The notes: generated by a model not told the origin, from the sequence alone. A stretch of 32,177 bases of DNA from JBFFXF01 sp041569895 (GCA_041569895.1 JBFFXF010000055.1:1-32177), one strand, 5' to 3'; counted from the stretch's first letter, positions 15,511 to 24,482 are shown. Translations and numbers: made by a program.

Positions 15511-16902
15511 TCAACGCTCAACCGGCCCGAGGGCCAGCACGTCCTGCCCCTCCTCGGTCACTCCCCAGTTTCTTTCGAGATGGAGCTTCTCGACGAGGTC
15601 CCAGATGGTGATCTCGCCCGCGGTCAGCGTCACGGTGAGGTCGCGCAGGGCGGGCGCGGGGCGGAGCGCCGGGCGTGACTCGAGGGCCCTGGTCATGAGC
15701 TCGCAGAGCTCGGCGACGCGATACGGTCGCGCCTCGAGCGCGACGCGGCGATCGAGGCGTCCGAGGTCGACGCGGGCGGGGCCCTGCGGATCTCCCGACG
15801 GAATCTCGACCGTCGTGTCGGCGCCGCCGGCGAGGTCGACCTTCGCGCCGCGGAGCAGGACGACCGGGCCGGCGAGGACGGAGTACGTTCCCGGCGGGAG
15901 GTTCTCGATGGCGAACGTCGCGGCGCCGGGCACGAAGCCCGAGATCAGCGCGTGCTTCTGGATGCGACCGAGGCGGGCGTCCTCCGGAGAGCGCGCCCGC
16001 CCGTCGGTCCACACCGGCAGCGCGGCGTTCCGGCTGATCACCACGAAGGGACTGCGAAGCACGCTCGGCCTGCCGGCGCGCCCGGAAAACTCGGGGATCT
16101 TGACGATCAGCCGCGTCCCGTGGTCCGCCGGCGTGATCTCCACCTCCGCCGCCGCGCCGCTCCTCGCGCGCACGGATGCGACGCGCCCGTGAAACCGCGT
16201 CGACGACGCGGCGAGCACCGGCCCGCCGTAGCCCGGGATCGCGGCGCCGGCAACGCCGAGTCGAATCGCGTCGATGGCGTACTCGCCCGCGCGGAGCTCC
16301 GTGAACATGAAGCGCCCGTCGCGGACCGGCTGTGACCAGGTGCTCGACGCGAAGCTCGAGAGGTGTCGGTCGCGGCCCGGCGGAATGAAGCGGTGGCCAT
16401 CGAGCGCCTCGAGACGAAGGAGCAGAAGCCCCGCCAGCGGCTTGCCGTCTTCGCCGAGCGCGGTGACCCGCACGGCCGCGGCGGGCGTCATCTTCACGGT
16501 GACGTCGACGGTGCGATCCGCCGGCAGCGCCACGTCCACGCGGTGCGGCGCGAAGTCGGGGTGCGTGACGACGAGCGGGTGAGACTTCAGCGACGACTCG
16601 CCGCCGGTGAACGCCAGCCCGTCGAGCTCGAAGCGCCCGTCGGCGCCCGTCCTGCTGGCGTCGTGAAGGCCCTGCTCGCGGTGTCGGGCGTAGTTCGATC
16701 CGCCCGAGTCGCCGAAGTCCCCGACCCCGACGGACGCGCCCGAGATCGGCCGCCCCGTGACGCCATGGACGACGACGCCGGTGATCTTTCCCCGGTGGAT
16801 CGGGGGCCGGGCGTCTTGAAGGGGCGCCGCGGTGGTCGCGCTCGACAGAAGAAAGACGAGTACGGCGGATCGAAAGAGTGAATCGGTGATGACCCGTCTC
16901 AT
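15511..16902 (-). CDS. Secreted carboxypeptidase-regulatory-like protein with STN-like C-terminus
   Basis: A 463-residue protein. The start is the ATG at 16902, where GGAGG lies 7-8 nt upstream. The reading frame stays open for 130 more codons, but those are Arg/Pro-rich and overlap endonuclease V, so they are rejected. Residues 1-27 form a signal peptide (FRSAVLVFLLSSATTAA). Several carboxypeptidase-regulatory-like repeats follow: GKITGVVVHGVTGRPISGAS with TGADGRFELDGLAF; VRVTALGEDGKPLAGLLLLR; and a LPPGTYSVLAGP strand. The last 50 residues (ALRDLTVTLTAGEITIWDLV, then HLERNWGVTEEGQDVLALGP) have the beta-alpha-beta look of the STN domain found at the N-terminus of secretins and TonB receptors, which is an odd place for it. 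It lies between endonuclease V (65 nt upstream) and a related protein 19 nt downstream. Confidence 0.75.
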   Translation of the reverse strand: MRRVITDSLFRSAVLVFLLSSATTAAPLQDARPPIHRGKITGVVVHGVTGRPISGASVGVGDFGDSGGSNYARHREQGLHDASRTGADGRFELDGLAFTGGESSLKSHPLVVTHPDFAPHRVDVALPADRTVDVTVKMTPAAAVRVTALGEDGKPLAGLLLLRLEALDGHRFIPPGRDRHLSSFASSTWSQPVRDGRFMFTELRAGEYAIDAIRLGVAGAAIPGYGGPVLAASSTRFHGRVASVRARSGAAAEVEITPADHGTRLIVKIPEFSGRAGRPSVLRSPFVVISRNAALPVWTDGRARSPEDARLGRIQKHALISGFVPGAATFAIENLPPGTYSVLAGPVVLLRGAKVDLAGGADTTVEIPSGDPQGPARVDLGRLDRRVALEARPYRVAELCELMTRALESRPALRPAPALRDLTVTLTAGEITIWDLVEKLHLERNWGVTEEGQDVLALGPVER

Positions 16903-16967
16903 CGTGGTGCCTCCATGACGGAGAGAACGAACGGCTGTCGTTATTGTGGTCGCCGGAGGGAGCCATG

Positions 16968-17660
16968 TCACGCTTTGGCGCGCGTGCACAAACGCCGTCT
17001 CCGCGCCACCGTCACCAGGTGGTCCGCCCGGCGGATCGGTTCGGGGAGGCGGAAGCGGGTGGCGCACGCGAGGATGAGGCGCTCGGCGGTGGTCAGGTCG
17101 ACGCGGTGTCCGATGCTGACGTAGACCGGCTTGACGCCGGCGCGCGTGCGGAGCACCGTGCCGATGCGCTCGCCGTCGTGGAGGAGCGCCGTGCGGGCGC
17201 CTCGTCGCGGGCCGGGGTCGCCGTGCTCGCCGATGAGGCGGCTCTTGGCGCAGCCGATGGCCGGCAGGCCGACGAGCACCCCGAGGTGGCACGCGATGCC
17301 GAACCGCCGCGGGTGCGCCAGTCCCTGCCCGTCGCAGATGATGGCGTCCGGCGCGCGCCGCAGCTTCCGCAGCGCGGCGAGGACGGCGGGCGCCTCGCGA
17401 AACGACAGCAGGCCGGGAACGTAGGGGAAGCGAAGCGTCCGCGTCGCGAGGCGCTCCTCGACGACCGCCCCGTCGCGAAGATCCCAGAGGACGACGGCGG
17501 CCACGCAGCGGTCCGGCGCGAAGGCCGAGTCGACACCGGCGATGTACCGCAGCCGCCGTCGCGGCCGCCGCGGCTCGACCCGGGAGGCGAGGCTCCGCTG
17601 GATGGCGATCGCCTCCCGGGGCGACACCGACCAGCGATGGGGCGTCGGGTCAATCTTCAC
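16968..17660 (-). CDS. nfi: Endonuclease V (deoxyinosine 3' endonuclease)
   Basis: A 230-residue protein from the GTG at 17660, which has GGAGA about 8 nt upstream. Endonuclease V cleaves the second phosphodiester bond 3' of deoxyinosine and starts repair of deaminated adenine. All key family motifs are present: AGVDSAF (Asp44), the wedge motif FPYVPGLLSFRE (Tyr80, Glu89), CDGQGLAHPRRFG (Asp110), GCAKSRL (Lys139), VKPVYVSIGHR, and RADHL with His214. With the GTG start these positions fall within one residue of the Thermotoga maritima catalytic residues (D43, Y80, E89, D110, H214), which supports both the start and activity. The frame is open upstream to 17789, but that part translates low-complexity repeats and is probably not coding. 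Two secreted-protein genes follow on the same strand. Confidence 0.93.
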   Translation of the reverse strand: MKIDPTPHRWSVSPREAIAIQRSLASRVEPRRPRRRLRYIAGVDSAFAPDRCVAAVVLWDLRDGAVVEERLATRTLRFPYVPGLLSFREAPAVLAALRKLRRAPDAIICDGQGLAHPRRFGIACHLGVLVGLPAIGCAKSRLIGEHGDPGPRRGARTALLHDGERIGTVLRTRAGVKPVYVSIGHRVDLTTAERLILACATRFRLPEPIRRADHLVTVARRRRLCTRAKA

Positions 17661-17674
17661 CGTCAGGTCTCCGT

Positions 17675-17751
17675 TCCCGTTCCCGTCCCCGTTCCCGTTC
17701 CCGTCCCCGATGCTTCGAGGACGAGGACGAGCACGAGGACGAGTACGACGG
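17675..17751. repeat. Two adjacent degenerate hexanucleotide tracts (YCCCGT and CGAGNA)
   Basis: Contiguous YCCCGT units run from 17675 to 17704, with a final CCCCGA to 17710. After 5 nt a second tract of CGAGNA units runs from 17716 to 17745, ending in CGACGG (17746-17751). Each tract has five units with one variable position in a fixed register. They fill most of the space between the endonuclease V start and the divergent hydrolase promoter. The first tract has the same unit as 11539-11568. Confidence 0.82.
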
Positions 17752-17802
17752 GGGCCCGAATTCTCCCAGCTCTTCCCACGCATCATCACCCACCTCCCCG
17801 GA

Positions 17803-17808
17803 TATCAT
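17803..17808 (+). promoter_or_regulatory. Possible -10 box (TATCAT) of the alpha/beta hydrolase gene
   Basis: TATCAT differs from TATAAT at one position and lies 45 nt before the GTG start. No good -35 box is seen at 17 nt spacing. It is one of the few AT-rich hexamers in this divergent spacer. Confidence 0.33.
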
Positions 17809-17853
17809 AGGGGCTCCCGACCGCGACCCGCACGAAGCACAAAGGAGAATCCC

Positions 17854-20364
17854 GTGACGACGCGAGACACTCGTTCGCGCCTCATCCTTTTTCTCACCGT
17901 CGCACCGCTCGTCGCCGTGCTGGCAACGCCGCCGGCGCGCGGCGAGGCCATCGTGCTGCGTTCCGGGCTCCTGCTCGAGCGACTGACGACGCGTCGCGGG
18001 AGGCGCATCCAGCATGACGCCGTCGAGGCGGCGCTCGTGCGCGCCGGGAGCTACCGTCCGTCGGCCGGGCAGCAGATGATGGCCGACGACGGCAGCACGC
18101 GCGAGTGGAAGCCCGTCGAACTCGACGAGAACGGCGCCATCCAGCACCGCGGACTGCGAGGCGGCTACCTCCACGTGCCGATCGAGTCGACGTCGCGTCG
18201 CGTGCAGGTGCTCGTCGCCGCCGGACAGAGCCTGACCTACTTCAACGGCGAGATCCGCGGCGGCGACGTGTACAACTACGGGCACTCGCGCTTCCCCGTC
18301 GTCGTCCGGGAGGGCACCAACGACCTGCTCCTGCAGGTGTCGCGTGGCCGGGCGCGCGCGAGATTGATCGATCCGCCCGCCGCGGTCTCCCTGTCGAGGG
18401 CGGACATGACCCTGCCGGATCTCGTCGCCGGCGAGCCGACCGACTCGTGGGCCGCCGTCATCGTCGTCAACGCCACCGAGGCGGCCGTCGACGGGCTGTC
18501 GGTCGAGGCGCGGAGCGACGGGCTGTCCGAGACGCGCACCGAGCTCCCCGCCGTGCCTCCCCTGTCGATGCGGAAGGTCGGCTTTCGATTGCGGGGCGAG
18601 GCGCCGTCGGCCACCGGCACCGCGGACGTGACGCTCGACCTCCGCCGCGGCGGCGAGACCGTCCACACCATCTCGTTCGGTCTCCGCATCCGCGATCCGC
18701 TCGCCGCGCACAAGCGCACGTTCGTGAGCGAGATCGACGGCAGCGTGCAGTACTACGGGCTGCGGCGCGCGAAGAGACTTTCACCCGATGCCCCGGCGCC
18801 CGCCATCGTGCTCTCGTGTCACGGCGCGTCGGTCGAGGCCATCGGGCAGGCGGCGGCGTACTCGCCGAAGAGCTGGGCGCACCTGGTGGCGCCGACCAAT
18901 CGCCGGCCGTATGGCTTCGACTGGGAGGACTTCGGTCGCGCCGACGCCATGGAGGTGCTCGGCGTGGCGAAGCGGACGCTGGCGCACGACCCGTCCCGCA
19001 TCTATCTCACGGGCCATTCGATGGGCGGGCACGGGGCGTGGCACCTCGCCGTGACGCACCCGGACTCGTTCGCCGCCGTCGGACCGAGCGCGGGCTGGCT
19101 GAGCTACTGGTCGTACGGGCGCTCGCGCGACAACCGACCGGAGCCGCGAACTCCGATCGAGGCGCTCCTCCGCCGCACCACCAACACGAGCGACACCATC
19201 GGGCTGGCCGCTAACCTGAAGCGCATGGGCGTCTCGATCCTCCACGGCGCCGAGGACGACAACGTGCCCGCCGCGCAGGCGCGCATGATGGCCGAGGTGC
19301 TCGAGGAGTTTCACCACGACTGGGACCTGCACGAGGAGCCCGGCAAGAAGCACTGGTGGGGGAACGATCTCAACGACGGCGGCACGGCGTGCGTCGACTG
19401 GCCGGACATGTTCGACATGTTCGCACGGCACGCGTTGCCGCCGCCGTCCTCGGTGCGGCGCGTCGAGTTCGTGACGGCGAATCCCGGCGTGTCGAGCGCT
19501 TGCCACTGGGTCGGCATCGAGGCGCAGATCCGACAGCTCGACCTCAGCCGCGTCGACATCCGCACCTGGCCGAACACGCGGCGGTTCGCCGGCACGACGG
19601 AGAACGTCGCCGTCCTGCGCCTCGACGTGGCTCACATGCTCTCACCCGGTCCGATCGCGGTCGAGCTCGACGGGCAGAAGGTCGGCGACCTGCCCTTTCC
19701 CGAGAAGGATCGCGCTCTCTGGCTGCGACGCGCCGCGGAGGAGTGGAAGGCGATCGAGCGCCCCTCCCCGCGACAGAAGGGACCGCATCGCCACGGGCCG
19801 ATCAAGAACGAGCTGCGACACCGCGTCGTCTTCGTCCACGGCACTGCGGGCAGCGACGAGGAGAACGCCTGGTCCTTCGCCAAGGCGCGCTTCGACGCCG
19901 AGACGTTCTGGTACCGCGGCAACGCGTCGGTCGACATCGTCCGGGACGTGGACTTCGAGCCGGCGCGCTTCCCCGATCGCACCGTCGTGCTCTACGGCAA
20001 CGCCGACACCAACGCCGCCTGGGCGAAGCTTCTCGGCGGCAGCCCGATCCAGGTGCGACGCGGCGCGGTGACGGTGGGGGAGCGCCCCTTCGAGGGCGAC
20101 GACCTGACGGCGATCTTCCTGCGTCCGCGAGCGGACAGCGACGTCGCGTCGGTGGCGGTCGTCGCCGGCAGCGGCATCACCGGCATGCGCGCCGCGGATC
20201 GCGACTCGTTCTTCTATCCCTTCATCCGCTATCCCGACTGCCTCGTGCGCCGCGCGGAGGGGCTGGAGACGGGCAGGCCGTCGATCATCGCCGCCGGTTA
20301 CTTCGGCATCGACTGGTCGATCGAGAGCGGGGAGTTCGCGTGGGCCGAGGCGCCGGATCGCTGA
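17854..20364 (+). CDS. Secreted alpha/beta hydrolase (prolyl-oligopeptidase/esterase-like)
   Basis: An 836-residue protein from the GTG at 17854, with AGGAG (17843-17847) 6 nt upstream. The frame is open to 17542, but that part overlaps endonuclease V and the repeat tracts. Residues 1-31 form a signal peptide (LILFLTVAPLVAVLA, ending in ARGEA). Residues about 35-280 contain beta-sandwich-like segments. The hydrolase domain is at about 290-530: PAIVLSCHGASVEA (oxyanion region), then the nucleophile elbow YLTGHSMGGHG with Ser389, HGAEDDNVP with Asp468 or Asp469, and PGKKHWWGN with His500, a complete catalytic triad in canonical order. Residues about 530-836 form a second region with the look of a Rossmann-like or repeated beta domain (HRVVFVHGTAGSDEEN, DRTVVLYGNADTN). 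It is probably an esterase or peptidase acting outside the cytoplasm; the substrate is unknown. Confidence 0.85.
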   Translation: MTTRDTRSRLILFLTVAPLVAVLATPPARGEAIVLRSGLLLERLTTRRGRRIQHDAVEAALVRAGSYRPSAGQQMMADDGSTREWKPVELDENGAIQHRGLRGGYLHVPIESTSRRVQVLVAAGQSLTYFNGEIRGGDVYNYGHSRFPVVVREGTNDLLLQVSRGRARARLIDPPAAVSLSRADMTLPDLVAGEPTDSWAAVIVVNATEAAVDGLSVEARSDGLSETRTELPAVPPLSMRKVGFRLRGEAPSATGTADVTLDLRRGGETVHTISFGLRIRDPLAAHKRTFVSEIDGSVQYYGLRRAKRLSPDAPAPAIVLSCHGASVEAIGQAAAYSPKSWAHLVAPTNRRPYGFDWEDFGRADAMEVLGVAKRTLAHDPSRIYLTGHSMGGHGAWHLAVTHPDSFAAVGPSAGWLSYWSYGRSRDNRPEPRTPIEALLRRTTNTSDTIGLAANLKRMGVSILHGAEDDNVPAAQARMMAEVLEEFHHDWDLHEEPGKKHWWGNDLNDGGTACVDWPDMFDMFARHALPPPSSVRRVEFVTANPGVSSACHWVGIEAQIRQLDLSRVDIRTWPNTRRFAGTTENVAVLRLDVAHMLSPGPIAVELDGQKVGDLPFPEKDRALWLRRAAEEWKAIERPSPRQKGPHRHGPIKNELRHRVVFVHGTAGSDEENAWSFAKARFDAETFWYRGNASVDIVRDVDFEPARFPDRTVVLYGNADTNAAWAKLLGGSPIQVRRGAVTVGERPFEGDDLTAIFLRPRADSDVASVAVVAGSGITGMRAADRDSFFYPFIRYPDCLVRRAEGLETGRPSIIAAGYFGIDWSIESGEFAWAEAPDR

Positions 20365-20381
20365 GAGCGGCCGCGTTGCCC

Positions 20382-21434
20382 TCAGCGAGTCGCCGTGCTT
20401 CCCCCGAGCTTCCACGCGACCCAGTCGAGGAACCGCACGCCGAGGACGACGAGGGAGCGAGCTCCGCCCGAGGTCCTCTCGCCCCCGGAGATGAGCATCT
20501 GACCACCGTCCGGGCGAAAGGTCGCGCTGATCACCCAGTCGGGCGCGGTCCGTCGCGTGATGACGCTCAGGTCGCGCGGGTCCCAGAAGATGATGTCGGC
20601 GTTGAGTCCCGCCGAGATGAGGAGCGAGCCATCCGGAGACCACGTGACGCGGTAGATCTCCTCGCCCGCCTTCTGGAGGTGGAGCAACTGCCCCGTCGAG
20701 ACATCCCAGAGACCGACGTTGCCATCGACGTAGGAGATCGCGAGCCGGCTGCCGTCGGGGCTGAACGTGAGCCCCTGGGTGCTGTCGCGGAGCAGTTGGT
20801 GGACGACCGCTCCACTCTCGACGTCGAAGATCGTCGTGTGCGAGTTGCGGTTGCCCACTGCCAGCAGCGCGCCGTCCGGACTGAACACCGGCGTCAGTCC
20901 GCCCTCGCTGCGCCCTGAACGGAGCTCGTGGCGGAGACGGCCCGTCTCGACCTCGAAGAGGCTGGCGTGGATTCCATAGCCGCCCGTGGCCAGCAACGCG
21001 CCGTCCGGACTGAAGGTCATCCCCGGCTGGGGGTTCAGACCCGGAAGGCGACGGGACTCGCCGGTGGCGAGATCGTGGATCTCGACCTCGGACCCGTTCT
21101 CGCAGAAGGCGATGACGTCCGGGTCGGGGCTGAAGGCGAAGTCGATGATTTTCCGGCCCTCGCCGATCTCCCGCACGACCTTCAGTGTCCGCGCGTCGCG
21201 GATCTCGACCGGCGCCTCCCACCGCACGAACGCGACGCGCCGGCCGTCGGGCGACCAGACGACCGACCAGATGTACTCGTCGATCCGGGCGACCTCGCGC
21301 AGCGCGCCGGCGTTCTCGGCCGTGATGGTCACGAGGACGTTTCTGGACGCGAAGAGCGTCGCCACGAGGACGATCACCACGCCGAGCGCGAGGGCGACGA
21401 GCAGCGTTCGACGGGAGGCGGGCGTTCGAGACAT
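20382..21434 (-). CDS. Membrane-anchored WD40-like beta-propeller protein
   Basis: A 350-residue protein. One N-terminal membrane segment (about 9-29, LLVALALGVVIVLVATLFA) is followed by WD40/PD40-like blades, each with a (S/R)PDG turn: VVWSPDGRRVAF, FAFSPDPDVIAF, MTFSPDGALLATGG, PVFSPDGALLAVGN, LTFSPDGSRLAISY, VTWSPDGSLLISAG and ATFRPDGGQMLISG. That makes about seven blades, a full propeller for the rest of the protein. Such domains usually mediate protein contacts; no catalytic residues are expected. It starts 22 nt after the DUF1294 gene on the same strand, so the two are probably one operon. It converges on the hydrolase gene with a 17-nt gap. Confidence 0.85.
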   Translation of the reverse strand: MSRTPASRRTLLVALALGVVIVLVATLFASRNVLVTITAENAGALREVARIDEYIWSVVWSPDGRRVAFVRWEAPVEIRDARTLKVVREIGEGRKIIDFAFSPDPDVIAFCENGSEVEIHDLATGESRRLPGLNPQPGMTFSPDGALLATGGYGIHASLFEVETGRLRHELRSGRSEGGLTPVFSPDGALLAVGNRNSHTTIFDVESGAVVHQLLRDSTQGLTFSPDGSRLAISYVDGNVGLWDVSTGQLLHLQKAGEEIYRVTWSPDGSLLISAGLNADIIFWDPRDLSVITRRTAPDWVISATFRPDGGQMLISGGERTSGGARSLVVLGVRFLDWVAWKLGGSTATR

Positions 21435-21456
21435 GGGTTTTCTCGGATTTACTCGC

Positions 21457-21864
21457 TCACGCGCCGGGCGACGGGCTCCGTCCCCAGACCAGCCACAGGA
21501 TGACCGCCGTCTGGAGGACGACGAGCACCCAGAAGATCACCTGGAACGACTGCTTCCTCGTCTTGTGGCGAAACGCTTGCTGCGCGAAGAGGGCCGCCGG
21601 GCTGCCGCCGGCGAACGAAAGGACGTGCAGGGTCACCTCGGGAACGCGACGCCACTGCCGTCGCGCCGACCACTTGTCCCACCCGTAGACGCCGAGCGTC
21701 ACGACGTTGATCGAGCCGAGGAAGGCCAGCAGCCAGTCGACACCCGTGCGCGCGATCGCCGCGGCGACGAGCGCCACGGCGACGACAAGGCAGAGGTTCA
21801 ACCGCCAAGCCCCGCGCAGGGACGTGGCGGTGCGGGCGCGTGTACGCCGTCTTCCGGTCATCAT
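21457..21864 (-). CDS. DUF1294 family membrane protein
   Basis: A 135-residue protein from the ATG at 21864 (AAGGGAG about 6 nt upstream); a second ATG is the next codon. The longer frame to 22038 is not supported by composition. There are about three hydrophobic segments: LNLCLVVAVALVAAAIA, LLAFLGSINVVTLGVYGWDK and FQVIFWVLVVLQTAVILWLVWG. The DUF1294 signature is clear: GVYGWDKWSARR, RVPEVTLHVLSFAGGSPAAL, then AQQAFRHKTRKQSFQVIFW. DUF1294 is a small inner-membrane family, in other bacteria often fused to a cold-shock domain; its function is unknown. Here it stands alone, ahead of the WD40-like gene. Confidence 0.88.
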   Translation of the reverse strand: MMTGRRRTRARTATSLRGAWRLNLCLVVAVALVAAAIARTGVDWLLAFLGSINVVTLGVYGWDKWSARRQWRRVPEVTLHVLSFAGGSPAALFAQQAFRHKTRKQSFQVIFWVLVVLQTAVILWLVWGRSPSPGA

Positions 21865-22078
21865 TCGGCTCCCTTCGGCAGCCCCGCTCGCGCCGACCCC
21901 CGTCACCCCGCCGCGAACGGACAGTGTGCCGCACGTCCCGAGGCGCGCAAAGCGGAAATCGACACATGACTGCCCGTCGATGCGGTAGGATTGGTTTCGG
22001 AGGGCCGGCGAGCGGCCTCTCCGGCGATCCTCCCGCAATCAAGCTTCCCATGCTCCGACGGTGCCATCGGAGGTTGGT

Positions 22079-22660
22079 GTGTCGAGAAACCCGATTCGGC
22101 TGTTGTGCCTGTTTTTCGCGTGCGTGGCCGCGCTCGCGATGAGCGGCTGCGCGGTCCTCGCCGCGGCGTGGCTTCTCGGTGATGTCCCGAGACATATCGT
22201 CGGCGTCGAGCCGCCGAAGGGCAGAGAGGCGCCCACCGCCGTGTCCGACTCGATCGCGCAGACGCGGACGGCGGCGTCCCGCCGCACGGTCGATGTCGAC
22301 ACCGCCCGCCTCGTCACGAGCGAGGCCAAGAGCGGGCGCGAGCTCGAGACGGCGGGGCAGCTCGAGCGCGCCCTGGACCGCTACGATCGCGCCATCGCGA
22401 TCGACGCGACTCAGGTCGAATCATGGTTTCGCAAGGGCGTGGTGCTCGAGCGTCTCGGCCGCGCTCGCGAGGCGCTCCCGTGCTACTACCGCGTCAACTC
22501 GATCGCGCCGCAGCATGCGGAGGCGTGGTATCGCCGCGGCATGCTCCTCCTCGACCTCGGCAACCGCCGGCTCGGCGTCGAGTGCCTCGAGCGCTTCATC
22601 CGGCTGGCGCCGAATCACGCCGAGGCCGCCGCCGCGCGCGAGATCGTGCGGGGGCGCTGA
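22079..22660 (+). CDS. TPR lipoprotein
   Basis: A 193-residue protein from the GTG at 22079, chosen over the GTG at 22061 because GGAGG (22069-22073) sits 5 nt before it. The signal peptide (IRLLCLFFACVAALAMSGC) ends in a good lipobox, LAMSGC, so a lipidated envelope protein is predicted. Residues about 35-85 form a linker. From there to the end three TPR units are visible: the first begins GRELETAGQLERALDRYDRA, the second WFRKGVVLERLGRAREALP, the third AWYRRGMLLLDLGNRRLGVE. TPR lipoproteins act as assembly or interaction factors in the envelope. It converges on the SGNH/TPR gene 28 nt downstream. Confidence 0.83.
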   Translation: MSRNPIRLLCLFFACVAALAMSGCAVLAAAWLLGDVPRHIVGVEPPKGREAPTAVSDSIAQTRTAASRRTVDVDTARLVTSEAKSGRELETAGQLERALDRYDRAIAIDATQVESWFRKGVVLERLGRAREALPCYYRVNSIAPQHAEAWYRRGMLLLDLGNRRLGVECLERFIRLAPNHAEAAAAREIVRGR

Positions 22661-22688
22661 CCGCGAGCGTCGCGACGGATGTCCATCC

Positions 22689-24482
22689 TCACCGTGAGCG
22701 GAGCATCGACTCCGTTCTCCTCAGGTTCTCGAGCGCCTTGCGGTTGTCCGGGTCCGCTCGCAGCGCCTCCCGGAACTCGGCGAGCGCCTGCTGCAACCGG
22801 CCCTCGGCGATGTGGATGACGCCGAGGTTGTTGCGCGCCTCGGTGTGATCGGGGTCGGCGCGAACAGCCCGCTCGAGATACGCGCGCGCCTCGGCGTAGT
22901 TGCCGCGCTTGCCGAGCTCCATGCCGAGCGCGTTGAGCGCGCTGACGTGGCGCGGGTCGATCTCGATGGTCCTCTCGAGCCGTGCCATCGCCGCGTCGAC
23001 GTCGCGCTGCGCGAGCAGCAGGCGCGCCAGACCGTACTGCGCCATCGCCAGATCCGGCTGCAGGCGCACCGCCTCCTCGTACTGCGCCCGGGCCTCGGGT
23101 CGTCGGCCGAGCTCCTCGTAGGCGACCCCGAGGTTGTAGTGGGCGCCGGCGTGTCGCGGATCGGCCTCGATCGCCAGTTTGAGTTGCTCGACCGCCTCCG
23201 CGGGCTTGCCCGCCCGGAGCAGCTCCGTCCCGATGCGGTTGTAGACGCGGACGTAGCCCGGGCGATTCGCGCCCAGCGACCGTGCCGCGTCGATGGCGGC
23301 GGGGTCGACGGTCGGCTTCTCGGTCCTCGCTCGCAGGCGACCGGCCTCGAGGTCGTCGAGAATGCGTTTCAACGCCCCGGCGGCGATGCGGCACCCCTCC
23401 TCCGACGGATGGAGCTCGTCGCCCGAGGTGTAGCGAAGCCGCGGGTTCGGCGGAGTCGCCGCGGCCGAGCGGTGCCGCTCGAAGAACGGGGACAGCCGCG
23501 CTGACGGGATGCCGTGCATCGCGGCGAGGCGCTCGATGACGAGCTCCCCGGCGCTGCCGGGCATGAAGGGAACGTCCGTGATGCGGTCGTCGAGGAAGCG
23601 CGGCCAGACGACCACGACCGGCTCGAAGCCGTGGCGGTCCGCGAGCTGACGCAGCCGCTGGAGTCCCTCGGGCACGTTGTTGTCGCCGATGGCGCCCTGA
23701 TTCCACCGCACCGGCTCGCGCTCGGCGGTGAAGTCGAAGAGGTTCCACTGCAGGCAGATCAGGCGAAAGAGGTGCGACCACTCGAAGAGGCCCTCGACGA
23801 GGGCCGGACGATCGACGGTGCCGCCGAGCGGAAAGGCCTCGCGGTTGAAGTTGTCGAAGTCGTTCTCGACGAACACCACGACGACGACGTCCGGATCGAA
23901 TTGCAGCCCCTTGACCTCGAGCAGCTCGACCTCCGCACGCGTGCAGTAGGCGCTGACGCCGAAGTTGAGGACCTCCGTTTTGCCATCCGTGTAGAGCTCC
24001 TCCAGCCGGCGCGTGATTGTGCTCTCCTCGCGGATGCCGTAACCCTCGACGACCGAGTCCCCGAGCACGATGACGCGCCGCACGCCGGGCGGTTTCTCCT
24101 GTGTGCGCTCGCGGTCGCGCTGCCCGTACGCGTTGGTGCGCTCGTATGTCTGGATGAGATCGGCGTCGGGATTGCGATAGCCAGCCTTGAGCTCGAATCC
24201 GAGCATCGGGTTCGTCGACCGCGTGTAGACGCAGTCGTAGGAGTCGAGGCGCATGATCTTCACCGCCGGCGCCAGCCTGAAGGCGCGCACGAGGGCCTCG
24301 CTCGCCAGCAGCGCCAGCAGTGTCGCGCCGGCCGCCAGGGCGGGTTTCGCGAGTCGGCGGAGGAACGCGCGGGGGCGCCGTCTCGGTGACATGTCGCAGC
24401 TCTGGCTCTCCGGAATCGATTGCGCGTCCATGGTATCCGATTCTCGTTCGAGATTGACGCGGCTTCCGGCCCCGAATACCAT
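22689..24482 (-). CDS. Membrane-anchored SGNH-hydrolase/TPR fusion protein
   Basis: Up to 597 residues. In-frame ATGs at 24482, 24431 and 24392 are all possible; none has a strong ribosome binding site, and the last places the membrane segment nearest the N-terminus. The anchor is AKPALAAGATLLALLASEAL (about 45-64 of the long form). The SGNH domain is at about 75-385: block I VLGDSVVEGYG with Ser143, block II LNFGVSAY with Gly175, block III VENDFDN with Asn207, block V GDELHPSEEG with Asp355 and His358, so all catalytic blocks are present. Residues about 415-597 contain five TPR units, among them YNLGVAYEELGRRPEARAQY and NNLGVIHIAEGRLQQALAEF. SGNH enzymes of this kind often modify or remove acyl groups on glycans. 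The TPR half probably recruits partners; the substrate is unknown. Confidence 0.85.
   Translation of the reverse strand: MVFGAGSRVNLERESDTMDAQSIPESQSCDMSPRRRPRAFLRRLAKPALAAGATLLALLASEALVRAFRLAPAVKIMRLDSYDCVYTRSTNPMLGFELKAGYRNPDADLIQTYERTNAYGQRDRERTQEKPPGVRRVIVLGDSVVEGYGIREESTITRRLEELYTDGKTEVLNFGVSAYCTRAEVELLEVKGLQFDPDVVVVVFVENDFDNFNREAFPLGGTVDRPALVEGLFEWSHLFRLICLQWNLFDFTAEREPVRWNQGAIGDNNVPEGLQRLRQLADRHGFEPVVVVWPRFLDDRITDVPFMPGSAGELVIERLAAMHGIPSARLSPFFERHRSAAATPPNPRLRYTSGDELHPSEEGCRIAAGALKRILDDLEAGRLRARTEKPTVDPAAIDAARSLGANRPGYVRVYNRIGTELLRAGKPAEAVEQLKLAIEADPRHAGAHYNLGVAYEELGRRPEARAQYEEAVRLQPDLAMAQYGLARLLLAQRDVDAAMARLERTIEIDPRHVSALNALGMELGKRGNYAEARAYLERAVRADPDHTEARNNLGVIHIAEGRLQQALAEFREALRADPDNRKALENLRRTESMLRSR

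Noticed and set aside
15511..17292. 593-residue version of the carboxypeptidase-regulatory-like protein
   Set aside because: The extra 130 residues are Arg/Pro/His-rich, overlap endonuclease V in another frame and precede a good ribosome binding site with a signal peptide start at 16902.
17542..17853. N-terminal extension of the alpha/beta hydrolase
   Set aside because: It translates endonuclease V antisense and the hexanucleotide tracts; AGGAG plus GTG at 17854 leads straight into a signal peptide.
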